Of a stretch of DNA of 64,000 nt, positions 43,511-54,154 are shown one piece after another (the stretch's first letter is position 1; each line of letters opens with the position of its first letter). Location of the stretch: the NCBI RefSeq assembly GCF_026230105.1, contig NC_079486.1, positions 2,232,001 through 2,296,000 of the forward strand. Reading direction: 5' to 3'. Position numbers and translations under genes: made by a program. The stretch comes from Diorhabda sublineata. Taxonomy: Eukaryota > Arthropoda > Insecta > Coleoptera > Chrysomelidae. The notes beneath the pieces are model-generated. The model did not search any database and was not told the DNA's origin. It saw nothing but the letters and a program-made list of their open reading frames with translations.

Positions 43511-44135
43511 ATGTCTGCAGACAGGATTCAACTTGTTAAGGAATTTCATAAACCGATTCGACGCAATTATCCCCGTCGACGAACAATAATTAAAGGTCTT
43601 GATGACTTATGGCAGATGGATCTAGCTGAAATGAGACCTTATGCAAGACATAATAGAGGATTTAAAATGATTTTGGTAGTTATCGATTGTTTTTCGAAAT
43701 CCGTGTGGACTCGTCTACTCAAGACGAAAACAGCCGAAGAAATAACTCGTGCATTTTCAAGTATTATCAGAGGCCAAAAAATCCACAATCAGATCAAGGA
43801 ACGGAATTTTACAATAATAAATCTAAAACTCTAATGAAAAAAACATAATATCAATCATTATAGTACGTTTAGTACAAAGAAAGCTGCAATTGCAGAAAGA
43901 GTTATTAGAACGCTCAAAACGAAACTCTATAAACATTTCAGCTTAATTGGGATACAAATGGATCGATATTTTACCTCAAATCACAAAGGAATACAACAAC
44001 ACGAAACATAGTAATATTGGATATAACCGTCAGAGGTGAATCAAAGTTAGAAAGTTAAATGTAGGAGTTATTGAGGAAATAAGTACCAAATCCAATGTGT
44101 GGATTTTCCAATTGTATAGATATAATGTATGTCGT
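43511..44135 (+). pseudogene. Retroviral-type (Polinton) integrase, frameshifted
   Basis: ATG at 43511. The first frame has RIQLVKEFHKPIRRNYPRRR, then LWQMDLAEMRPYARHNRGFK with the first catalytic Asp and VIDCFSKSVWTRLLKTKTAE. A frame shift near 43770 leads to LQSDQGTEFYNNKFKTLMKK (second Asp) and KKAAIAERVIRTLKTKLYK (Glu). All three catalytic residues can be seen, but across two frames, and further breaks follow after 43930. The enzyme would insert the element into host DNA. Polinton integrases are normally larger with a C-terminal chromodomain-like part, not seen here. Confidence 0.82.
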
Positions 44136-44340
44136 TTGTGATATTTGTTCTGACAACAGCTCAATAGGGAGAGCACTTAGAGAGTATCTGTACTATTACA
44201 AAATCAATGTAATCAATGATTTAACATTATAGAATTATGAAAATATTCTTTGTTTTATTTAAATATCGAATCCAAGTGTTATTTCAATGAAAATTTCTCT
44301 GATGTAGAATCAGTATTAAAGCTAACGTCGAAAGTGAAGG

Positions 44341-45474
44341 ATGCTTCTTCTTCTTCTTCTACTATTTTTATGTTTAGTTGCAAGTGAAAAATTTGATCTA
44401 AATTATGCGGTAAAATATATGGAAAGATTTGGATATTTTAACAAGTCGGAGCATGATGTCACAGATGACATCGATTTTAAGAGATTTTCAAGAGAAATTC
44501 AATTTACCTGTAGATGGCACTCTTAATCCTGAGACAATTCAACTATTAGAGCGACCTCGTTGTAGTGTAGGTGAAAATGATGAGGGTGATCATTCGTATA
44601 GTGTTAGAACAAAATGGAAAAAAAACTAACCTAACTTGGTATTTTCCTCAATCCACACCGCCATACGTTGCTGCTGCTGAAAAGGCATTTAATGTTTGGC
44701 AACAAAATTCCAAATTTACATTTAAACGAGTAACGATTCCTGTGCCTTCGCCTGACATAACTATTACTATTGTGAATGAAAAACATCAATTTCGAGCTAA
44801 TTTTCAAGGTAATCGATATTGTGACTTTAATTTTGATGGTCCCGTTAAGGTGTTAGCTCATGCTTATTTTCCCTCTGAAGATGGATGTATTGAAATTCAT
44901 TTTGATCGTAATGAACGATGGAATCCAAACATCGATGGAATTGTACAAGACACTGAAACTAGCACAGAAGATTCCATTCGAACCAATATCACACATTTTT
45001 CAAAATTCTGCAGGCAATTTGTTTGCATTTAATAAACTTACCGGCGATTGTTATACGACATCTTTCCCAGATTTGACTATATTGGAAATAAACAAAGTAC
45101 CCATACCAACTAATTCGAAAGTCGATGTTATTTTTCAAACAAATAATGGTCAAATTTTTGTGTTTTATGATCAAGCATATTACATCGAATTCAATGATGG
45201 ATTTAAGAAAATTTTGAATAGAGGTCTAGTTAGCGATCGTTTTTTGGGGCTTCCGAAAAATCCTACTGCTGCATTCCGTTATATCGATGGATACATTTAC
45301 TTTTTCACTCAAGACACAACCAACACCACCACCACCACCACCTACTACAAATTCAGCGAATATTCGAGAAGTGTTGTATCATCTGGACCATTTGATTGGA
45401 ATCTTTTTGGCATACCATGCCCCAACACCAGTCTGAGAGCACTTTTTACTCGTGTACTATCTATTTATGAATAA
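44341..45474 (+). pseudogene. Secreted matrix-metalloproteinase-like protein lacking the zinc site
   Basis: A strong signal peptide (MLLLLLLLFLCLVASEKFD) opens the frame. After a shift near 44475 the peptidoglycan-binding-like propeptide reads FQEKFNLPVDGTLNPETIQL and ends in PRCSVGEND, the cysteine-switch region (PRCGVPD in the family). A shift in an A-run near 44625 leads to the catalytic domain start NLTWYFPQ, AAEKAFNVWQQNSKFTF and the fold up to FDRNERWNPN. The HExxHxxGxxH zinc motif and the Met-turn are absent: the sequence goes to a hemopexin-like part (NSAGNLFAFNKLTGDCY, NNGQIFVFYDQAYYI, YIDGYIYFF) in a third frame. The likely cause is a deletion. Viral metalloproteinases of this class cut extracellular matrix in insect hosts. 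Confidence 0.8.
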
Positions 45475-45566
45475 TTTTTTTTTCTTTACATCTGAAAGTG
45501 TATCATTTTTTTGGGAAATAAAACAATCAAGTATTGAGCAGTCGTTTTATTTACATTATCTTTTTT

Positions 45567-45569
<3 letters not shown>

Positions 45570-45651
<82 letters not shown>

Positions 45652-45656
45652 ATAGT
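45570..45656. repeat. (TA)n microsatellite
   Basis: About 40 TA units with one TTTA interruption, 100 bp after the metalloproteinase-like gene. Confidence 0.95.
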
Positions 45657-45744
45657 AAGTTTGAAGTATACATTATTTATACAAATATAATTTATCAAAT
45701 AAAAAAAAATTAAAAACTCTCATAAATCACTATCATCTTCATTA

Positions 45745-46090
45745 TCAGCGACAAATCCTATCACATTGTTTATAAGTTTTTATCATAAACAACACTCGAT
45801 TGAATTCATTTTGACACCACGAAAATTTTGAACCATATAATGTATCAAAATCTTCGGTAGCATAAACGCGATGATAGTGATCTCTTATAACACGTAATTT
45901 GAAATTCATATTATTTTTGTCTAAAATGTATTCCAAATGTCGAAACAACGTTGACATAGCACTAAATTTAAATTTTTCACATAATAGTAATGGAACCAAA
46001 CACAATATCTTTGTAATTTATACAAATTATCCCAATTTGATTCATCAATTACACAATTACGCAAATTATTTGGTATATATTGCGAGTCTT
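45745..46090 (-). pseudogene. Unknown protein of virus-like element
   Basis: The 3' frame reads KFSAMSTLFRHLEYILDKNN, NFKLRVIRDHYHRVYATEDF and GSKFSWCQNEFNRVLFMIKT. An upstream frame has NNLRNCVIDESNWDNLYKLQ, probably the same protein across one frame break. I do not recognise it. It follows the polymerase on the same strand. No transmembrane or signal segment is evident. Confidence 0.35.
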
Positions 46091-46099
46091 TAATGTTTT

Positions 46100-47290
46100 C
46101 TAAACAATAAATATGATTGTTAGTGACTCTTCTGGATTTGTACTAGTATTTAAATCAATGTAGGGCTTTAGCCATTTTGATTGTTTAAATTGAGGAATTT
46201 TATAAATTTTTTTCAAAATCAATCCATGTTCCAATGCTTGCTTCAGATTTCTATAGTGTATATAATATATATTCTTTCTTATCAAACAAAGTTGTCATTA
46301 ATTTCGGTAATTTTGATATGGGTGGTATACGATGTTCAGGACAAAATGGAATATCTCTATGCAAATCTTTCCTCTGCATCGTCTGCTATTTCCATTACAT
46401 TAAAGTTATCAAAATTTTCAAGCCATTTGAAATGTCCGTACGGTAAGGCTTCAGTCATAGCCCAACCATAAACGTTATTACAATCTATATACATGAGACT
46501 TTTGGAAGGTTTTGAAGGATTGTAATTAGGTAAATATTCGTTATTTGCTTCGGAATAACGGAAACAACACAACGAAACTCCTCCTCGTATTGCTTTCTCT
46601 ATAAAAAGAATCATATCTACATCCTTTAAAATTTGAAGTTTCCATTTTGAATATTTCAACATACAATCCCAACTAAAACTGGGCATAGTGTAGTACTAAT
46701 GTGGATCTAAGCCGTAAATTTCAAAAGCTGTCTGTCTGAAATTTTCCATCACTGTAGCAAGAAGTACAATGTCAGTTTTCATATACAGATCACTATATTG
46801 ACCTAATGAATCAATATCGAACATCTTCCAAACATATTTTGCATGTTCATACTTTGCCTTACTGATTCCTTCATCATTTAATCTATTGTAAAAACATTCA
46901 ATCGAGGGTAAATTTGTTTCATTCAGTTTATCTACACTGTCAATATAATCGTATGGAAATACATACTCCTTTTCTAGTTAGCAATTCCAAGTGTTCTTTA
47001 TCCAAATAATGAAATTCCTTTTGCAAAATTGAGAAATCGTTTTTAAGCAATAAGGAAACTAACTCATCAAGGCTAGCACTCATAAATCTGAAAGAATCTA
47101 TGAATCTAAATTTAATTTTGGTATCGCTTTCAAACAATGCAAAAGAAATATATTTTTCTTTATTAATTGGAAGTACGCTGACCTTTCTTTTTCGACATAT
47201 CTCTTTAATCATCAGATGTTCATAGTAATTCGTTAGATTATGAAATGACAGAGGGCATATAAACAGTTTTTTGAAATTTAGATTACAAGA
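46100..47290 (-). pseudogene. polB: Protein-primed family-B DNA polymerase (Polinton type), broken
   Basis: From the N-terminal side: FHNLTNYYEHLMIKEI, an exonuclease motif where the family has HNLxxYDxH, so the catalytic Asp is Tyr; VSVLPINKEKYISF; FRFIDSFRFMSASLDELVSL; a frame break near 46965; EYVFPYDYIDSVDKLNETNL; SLGQYSDLYMKTDIVLLATV; a stop after YGLDPH; then MPSFSWDCMLKYSKWK and MYIDCNNVYGWAMTEALPYG, polymerase motif A. Another frame adds IHYRNLKQALEHGLILKKIY and WLKPYIDLNTS. The motif C region (DTDS) is absent, so the last third is lost. The gene replicates the element using a terminal-protein primer in the family. Confidence 0.88.
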
Positions 47291-47571
47291 TCTATGACTC
47301 TATCCACTACCTACATGTTCTTTAAACCAATAAAACAAATCTGTGCTCGAATCAATGATAAAGTTTGGAGTATTTTCTATCAACAATTTCTTCATCATTT
47401 GTCATTTTTATAAAATCTGCACAAAATGTATTATTCACTTTAAGTATTGGCATTGAAAGTAAACATTTTTTATTTTGTTTTTGAATAAACGAAATGAATC
47501 ATTCAAGAATTCTGCAATATTTTTATGTTTAATATTAATAATTACTCCAGTTATTATTCTATTCTCACACT

Positions 47572-47832
47572 TTACCTAACTAATTTTTTTTTTATTCTAA
47601 AACCCAAATGACATTTTGCTTTCAATAAACATCTCATATGTTTAAGTAGACCAATTTTATTGAAAATTTTACACTTTCTTCCTAAGGTAAATTTGAATTT
47701 TTTTAATACAAAATGACAAGTTCTGATATGTTTATTGATTAATTTTATATAATATCCTGTATCGGAAATACCTTTTCTTCTCGATTTAATCACATTATCT
47801 ACACTGCTCAAAATATCTTCAAGTTTTTTCAT
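47572..47832 (-). pseudogene. Basic hypothetical ORF upstream of the polymerase
   Basis: 86 codons, MKKLEDILSSVDNVIKSRRK through HLGFRIKKKLVR, with many Lys/Arg. No recognised domain. It could be the N-terminal region of the polymerase or its terminal protein, given its place between the polymerase exonuclease domain and the next gene. Confidence 0.25.
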
Positions 47833-47844
47833 CTTACTATATAT

Positions 47845-48080
47845 GAAAGTTGATTTGATTTTCCAGTATCGATTTTCCCTCGAAAAACTATAGAATATTT
47901 CTTGTCTATTAAATATTGCACTTGCTCCTGGTACGTTTTTGTGTCTCTATTAGGCAAAAATACTTGTACCTCTTCTAACAATAATAGAACTGTTTGACCA
48001 AAACGAGTGTTTACTACATTGGCACTTGGATAGGGTGTGTCTTGAGTTAATTCATGAAGTTCATTTGTTTCTTTCTTATA
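47845..48080 (-). pseudogene. Small nucleic-acid-binding-like protein, truncated by satellite
   Basis: The minus strand reads ELHELTQDTPYPSANVVNTR, FGQTVLLLLEEVQVFLPNRD and YLIDKKYSIVFRGKID. 'VNTRYGxxVLxxL...VFLPxR' recalls small OB-fold-like proteins found with insect polymerases of this type, from memory only. The N-terminus runs into satellite DNA at 48080 without an ATG, so the array boundary cuts the gene. Confidence 0.4.
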
Positions 48081-51000
48081 TATTCGAGTGTATTGTTGTT
48101 TCTTTTGTGTCAGATATATTCGATATACATGAATTGAGATCGATTGTCACTTTGTGTTGATTGTAGATTTTCGAAGTCTATTGACGTCGATTGAAGTCGA
48201 ATCGCATCATTTCTCATATATTTGGATGTATTAGAGTTAATTTGTGTCAGAATCATTCGATATACATCAATTGAAGTCAAATGAAATCGATTGTCACTTT
48301 GTATTGATTGCATGTTTTCGAAATCTATTGACATCGATTGAAGTCCAATAACATAATTTCTCATTTATTTGTGTGTATTAGACTTCATTTTCGTCGGATA
48401 TATTTGATTTACATCTATTGAAGACAATAGAGGTTGATTGTCACTTTGTGTTAATTGCATATTTTCGAAATCTATTGAAGTCGATTGAAGTCCAATCACA
48501 TAATTTCTGATTTATTTGTGTGTATTAAACTTCATTTTTGTCAGATATATTCGATATACATGAATTGAGATCGATTGTCACTTTGTGATAATTGCATATT
48601 TTCGATGTCTATTGACGTCAATTGAAGTCGAATCACGTAATTTCTCATATTTTTGGATGTATCAGACTTCATTTTTGTCAGATATATTCGATTACATCTA
48701 TTGAAGCCAATAGAGGTCGATTGTCACTTTGTGTTAATTGCAAATTTTCGAAATCTATTGACATCGATTGAAGTCAAATCACATCATTTCTCATATATTT
48801 GGATGTATTAGAGTTTATTTGTGTCAGATTCATCCGATATAAATGAATTGAAGCCGAATGAGATCGATTGTCACTTTGTGTTAATTGCATATTTTCGATG
48901 TCTATTGACGTCAATTGAAGTCGAATCACATAATTTCTCATATTTTTGGATGTATCAGACTTCATTTTTGTCAGATATATTCGATTTATATCTATTGAAT
49001 CCAATAGAGGTCGATTGTCAATTTGTGTTGATTGCAAATATTCGAAAACTATTGATGTCGGTTGAAGTCAAATCACATAATTTCTCATATATTTGGATGT
49101 ATTAGTATTTATTTGTGACCGATATACTCGATATACATGAATTGAAGCCAATTGAGATCGATTGTCACTTTGTGTTGATTGCATATATTCGAAGTCTATT
49201 GACATCGATTGAAGTCGAATTGCATTATTTCTTATATATTCGAGAGTACTGGCATGTACTTTCGTCAGATATATTCGATTTACTTCAATTGAAGCCGTTA
49301 GACGTCGATTGTCACTTTGTGCTGATTGCAATCATTGAAGTTTATTGTCGTCGATTGAAGTCGAATAACGTTATTTCTTATATATTTGGTGTATTGACGT
49401 TTACTTGTGTCAGATCTATTCGATTTACTTCAATTGAAGCCATTAGAGTTCGATTTTCACTTTGTGCTGATTGCAATCATCGAAGCTTATTGTCGTCAAT
49501 TGAAGTCCAATCACATAATTTTTCAAATATTTGTGTGAATTAGACTTGCAAATTTGGAAGTTTATCAACGTCGTTCGAATTACATAATTTCTCATATATT
49601 TGTGTGTATTAGACTTAATTTTTGTAGGATTTTATCGATTTATATCAATTGAAGCCAATGAGATCGATTGTCAATTTGTATTGCTTGCAAATTCTCGAAG
49701 TCTATTGCCGTCGATTGAAGTCGAATTACATTATTTTTTATATATTTGAGTTAATTGGCGTTTACTTCTGTCAGATATATTAGATTTACATCTATTGAAA
49801 CCAATAGAGTTCTATTGTCACTTTGTGTTGATTTTATATTTTCGAAGTCCATTGACGTCGATTGAAGCCAAATAACATTATTTCTTATATATTTGGTGTA
49901 TTGGCGTATACTTCTGTCAGATATATTCGATTTACTTCAATTGAAGCCGTTAGAGTTCGATTGTCACTTAGTGCTGATTGCAAATTTTCGAAGTCTATTG
50001 ACGTCGTTTGAAGTCGAATCACATCTTTCCTTATATATTTGAGTGTATCGGGGTTCATTTGTGGGAGACATATTCGATATATATGAATTGAAACCGAATG
50101 AGATCGATTGTCACTTTGTATTGATTGCATATTTTCGATTTACATCTATTGAAGACAATGGAGGTCGATTGTCACTTTGTGTTAATTGCATATTTTCGAA
50201 ATCTATTCACATAGATTGAAGTATTATAGTTTATTTGTATCAGATTCATTCGAAATACATGAATTGAATTGAAGCCAGATGAGATCGATTGTCACTTTGT
50301 GTTGTTTGTATATTTTCGAAGTCTCTTGACGTCGATTGAAGTCCAATCACTTAATTTCTCATATATTTGGATGTATTAGAATTTATTTGTGTCAGATATA
50401 TTATCGATATACATGAATTGAAGCCAATTGAGATCGATTGTCACTTTGTGTTGACTGCATATTTTCGAAGTCTATTGACGTCGATTGGAGTCGAATCACA
50501 TAATTTCTCATATTTTTGATTGTATCAGACTTCATTTTTGTCGGATATATTCGATTACACCTATTGAAGCCAATAGAGGTCGATTGTCACTTTGTGTTAG
50601 TTGCAAATTTTCGAAATCTATTGAAATCGATTGAAGTCGAATCACATCATTTCTCATATAATTGGGTGTACTAGAGTTTATTTGTGTCAGATTCATCCGA
50701 TATACATGAATTGAAGCCGAATGAGATCGATTGTCACTTTGTGTCGATTACATGTTACCGAAGTCTATTGACGTAGATTGATGTCCAATCAAATAATTAT
50801 CACTCTATTTTAATTGCAAATGCTCGAAGTCTATTAATGTCGTTTGAATTACATCATTTCCCATATATTTGAGTGTATTAGACTCCATTTTTGTGGAATA
50901 TATTCGATTTACATCTATTGAAGCTAATAGAGTTCGATAGTCAACTTATGTTGATTGCATATATTCGAAATCTATTGACGTCGTTTGAAGTCGAATCACA

Positions 51001-52485
51001 TTATTTTTTATATATTTCAGTTAATTAGCGTTCACTTTTTTCAGATATATTCGATTTCCATCTATTGAAGCCAATAGATTTCAATTGTCACTTTGTGTTG
51101 ATTGCATATTTTCGAAGTCTATTTAAGTATATTGAAGTCGAATCACATCATTCCTTATATATTCGAGTGCATTGCTTCTCATTTGTGTCAGATATATTCG
51201 ATATACATGAATTGAGATCGATTGTCACTTTGTGTTGATTGCATATTTTCGATTTACATCTATTGAAGACAATGGAGGTCGATTGTCACTTTGTGTTAAT
51301 TGCATATTTTCGAAATCTATTCACATAGATTGAAGTATTAGAGTTTATTTGTATCAGATTCATTCGAAATACATGAATTGAATTGAAGCCAGATGAGATC
51401 GATTGTCACTTTGTGTTGTTTGTATATTTTCGAAGTCTCTTGACGTCGATTGAAGTCCAATCACTTAATTTCTCATATATTTGGATGTATTAGAATTTAT
51501 TTGTGTCAGATATATTATCGATATACATGAATTGAAGCCAATTGAGATCGATTGTCACTTTGTGTTGGTTGCATATTTTCGAAGTCTATTGACGTCGAAT
51601 CACATAATTTCTCATATTTTTGGTTGTATCAGACTTCATTTTTGTCGGATATATTCGATTACACCTATTGAAGTCAATAGAGGTCGATTGTCACTTTGTG
51701 TTAGTTGCAAATTTTCGAAATCTATTGAAATCGATTGAAGTCGAATCACATCATTTCTCATATAATTGGGTGTACTAGAGTTTATTTGTGTCAGATTCAT
51801 CCGATATACATGAATTGAAGCCGAATGAGATCGATTGTCACTTTGTGTCGATTACATGTTTCCGAAGTCTATTGACGTAGATTGATGTCCAATCAAATAA
51901 TTATCACTCTATTTTAATTGCAAATGCTCGAAGTCTATTAATGTCGTTTGAATTACATCATTTCCCATATATTTGAGTGTATTAGACTCCATTTTTGTGG
52001 AATATATTCGATTTACATCTATTGAAGCTAATAGAGTTCGATAGTCAACTTATGTTGATTGCATATATTCGAAATCTATTGACGTCGTTTGAAGTCGAAT
52101 CACATTATTTTTTATATATTTCAGTTAATTAGCGTTTACTTTTTTCAGATATATTCGATTTCCATCTATTGAAGCCAATAGATTTCAATTGTCACTTTGT
52201 GTTGATTGCATATTTTCGAAGTCTATTTAAGTATATTGAAGTCGAATCACATCATTCCTTATATATTCGAGTGCATTGCTTCTCATTTGTGTCAGATATA
52301 TTCGATATACATGAATTGAGATCGATTGTCACTTTGTGTTGATTGCATGTTTTCTAAGTCTATTGACGTCAATTGATGTCCAATCACATAATTATCACTC
52401 TATGTTAATTGCAAATTTTTGAAGTCTATTAACGTCGTTTGAATTACATCATTTTCCATATATTTGTGTGTATTAGACTCCAATG
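48076..52485 (+). repeat. ~147-bp satellite array, right block (about 30 units)
   Basis: The phrase TCACTTTGTG recurs at 48147, 48293, 48441, 48577, 48723, 48871, 49018 and on, a spacing of mostly 146-148 bp. Each unit contains AGATATATTCGA, CGATTGTCACTTTGTGTTGA, TTTTCGAAGTCTATTGACGT and ATTTCTCATATATTTGGATG. Because many units are 147 bp (49 codons), both strands show open frames with a 49-residue period; these are not genes. Confidence 0.95.
50132..52345 (+). repeat. Higher-order duplication inside the satellite, ~1.1 kb x 2
   Basis: TTTTCGATTTACATCTATTG at 50132 and 51246, and ATTCGAGTGCATTGCTTCTC at 51161 and 52265, give offsets of 1114 and 1104 bp. The two segments are nearly identical, including rare variants (TTGAATTGAAGCCAGATGAG), differing by a ~10-bp deletion in the second. 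Confidence 0.88.
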
Positions 52486-52739
52486 TGAAAACCAACCTGA
52501 AAAAATCGGGAAGAGACGAGTACTTGATTTTCAATTTTTACTGGACACCCTATTTCAAGAAAAGTAGATGTAGGTTGATGTAACGGATAAAAGTATGGGC
52601 AAATGTTGATTCGTTTCTCCTGAATTTGAGTTGAGTAGATATGTGCAGATCCATGTACTCTGCTTGGAGTTGAAGGTAAAGTTATTCCAGGTTTCTCAGA
52701 CAGAACTAAGACACTGAATGAAAACTTTTACGACAGAAT
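52486..52739. other. Short spacer, no gene
   Basis: Unique-looking sequence between satellite and LTR. Confidence 0.4.
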
Positions 52740-52955
52740 TGTTACATGAGATAGCATTAGATGGCTAGTGTGTGGTCTCCTATATCAACTACACATGACC
52801 ACTAGGTGGCAGCAGAACGGACGTCAAGTAGAAACGTCAGTGGCACTCCTGCCGGCTGCGCTTATCTTTCATCTGGTAAATGATATATGTTTCTTTAACA
52901 AAATAGTATTCAAAAAGTCCTGACTATAATTTAACAAGTTATAAAACATGTAACA
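52740..52955 (+). repeat. 5' LTR of the gypsy element, 216 bp
   Basis: Begins TGTTACATG and ends CATGTAACA, so the ends form a 9-bp inverted repeat with TG...CA. It is followed immediately by a PBS-like sequence. No second copy for comparison. Confidence 0.7.
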
Positions 52956-52972
52956 TGGTGTCAGGTGAAATC
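52956..52972 (+). other. Primer-binding site of the gypsy element
   Basis: TGGTGTCAGGTGAAATC directly abuts the LTR; TGGTGTCAG is a common start of insect LTR-element primer sites. Confidence 0.55.
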
Positions 52973-53142
52973 ACGCCAAGAAGATAAAAGGTGGAAATAA
53001 GACTATACTGAAGTAAGACACAAATGAATAACAGTAGCTAGAGGTCAGTGAACTCAGCCACACCCTAATAGAAGCTTGCCGAGACCGAGTAGAAACGCGA
53101 AGATTTCACGTAGAGCAGTAATTTAATAATTATAAAAAGAAA

Positions 53143-53650
53143 ATGTCAACATTTAAGCCACCAAAAGCTTTAGTGCTTGATCAAAATACAAGTCAAAATT
53201 TTACAAAATTCATGAATAGTTTCAAAATATACATGAAAGCATCTGGCTATGACAGTAAAGATGATGAAATGAAGATCGCTATATTTTTGAATATTGCTGG
53301 TGAAGATGCTCAAGAGGTATTTCAAACCTTTAAATTTGATAATGTTGGAGATGAAGAAAAATATGACAAGGTCATAGAAAAGTTTGAAAATCACTGTATG
53401 CCCTTTTAAAATGAGACATTTGATAGATTTAAGTTTAGCACGCGCTGTCAGCAAGAAGGGGAAGACTTTGATAACTTTCTTATGGCAATAAAAAAGTTAG
53501 CAAAGCCATGCAAGTTCGCAACATTGCATGATTCTCTGCTAAGAGATAGAATAGTATATGGTTTATTAGATGCAGAGTTACAAGAAAGGCTCTCCAGAGT
53601 GAAAAATTTGACTCTTAGTCAGGCAGAAAACATATGTAGATCCTCATAAG
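53143..53650 (+). pseudogene. gypsy gag, two stops
   Basis: Starts MSTFKPPKALVLDQNTSQNF. It continues KFMNSFKIYMKASGYDSKDD and FQTFKFDNVGDEEKYDKVIE to a TAA at 53407, then in frame RFKFSTRCQQEGEDFDNFLM and CKFATLHDSLLRDRIVYGLL to a stop near 53648. Retroviral-type capsid patterns (F...R.Q..GE....F...L..LA..C) are clear. Zinc knuckles are missing: the sequence jumps toward protease, so the nucleocapsid part seems deleted. Confidence 0.8.
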
Positions 53651-53659
53651 CAAGTTCAG

Positions 53660-54150
53660 AATATAAGAGTAAGAATAAAGATATTTGGACTGAGAATGTA
53701 TTATTAATAGATAACGAGTTCATCGTTTTTAAGATATATACGGGTGCGAATTGTAACTGTTTGCCCATAAAGTTTGTTAGGAAGATAGGAGCAGAGAATA
53801 AAATAGTAAAAAATAGACTATCGTTGAATACATATGGTAATAATAAAATAAAAGCTACGGGGTATGTAATATTAGATTGTATGGTAAAAAGAAAATTTTC
53901 TAAAATTAAATTTATTGTTGTTAATTGTGACAGTATGCCTATCTTGGGATTAAACACCTGTTTCAAGTTTGAATTAATAAAACAAGTTAGTGAAGTTAAT
54001 AATAAAAATAATTTTTTGACAAAAAAATCCGAGGCTTTTGAGGGTACTGGAAAAGTACCATACAAATACAAGATAGTACTAAAACAAAATGCAGTTCCAT
54101 ATCCTAGTAACTGCAGAAGGGTACCAGAAACATTAAACATTTGCCAATAG
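53660..54150 (+). pseudogene. gypsy protease and start of RT, active site lost
   Basis: The frame reads IVFKIYTGANCNCLPIKFV. The family has FKIDTGA, so the catalytic Asp is Tyr (TAT for GAT). ILGLNTCFKFELIKQV is the conserved protease end. The frame runs into FEGTGKVPYKYKIVLKQNAV and VPETLNICQ, the start of the RT domain, ending in a stop where the fingers/palm should begin. Confidence 0.8.
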
Positions 54151-54154
54151 GAAT

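Larger units (their letters stand above)
40985..48080. mobile_element. Polinton/Maverick-like endogenous virus element, decayed
   Basis: Gene content and layout: short conserved protein (-), capsid-like protein (-), packaging ATPase (+), small protein (+), retroviral-type integrase (+), matrix-metalloproteinase-like gene (+), unknown (-), protein-primed family-B DNA polymerase (-), small nucleic-acid-binding-like protein (-). ATPase, integrase and protein-primed polymerase together define Polintons and the related adintoviruses. Only the ATPase body is uninterrupted. Terminal inverted repeats were not found; the right side is cut by the satellite array in the last gene. The left limit is set by homology with the fragment at 30.7-31.0 kb. 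Confidence 0.82.

Noticed and set aside
48110..51738. Many open frames of 80-140 codons on both strands
   Set aside because: They are produced by the 147-bp satellite period (a multiple of three) and exist on both strands with the same 49-residue repeat.
48076..52485. CRISPR-like regular spacing
   Set aside because: Whole units repeat without unique spacers; this is a eukaryotic satellite.
39510..52485. Satellite blocks as terminal inverted repeats of the virus-like element
   Set aside because: Both blocks are in the same orientation, not inverted.
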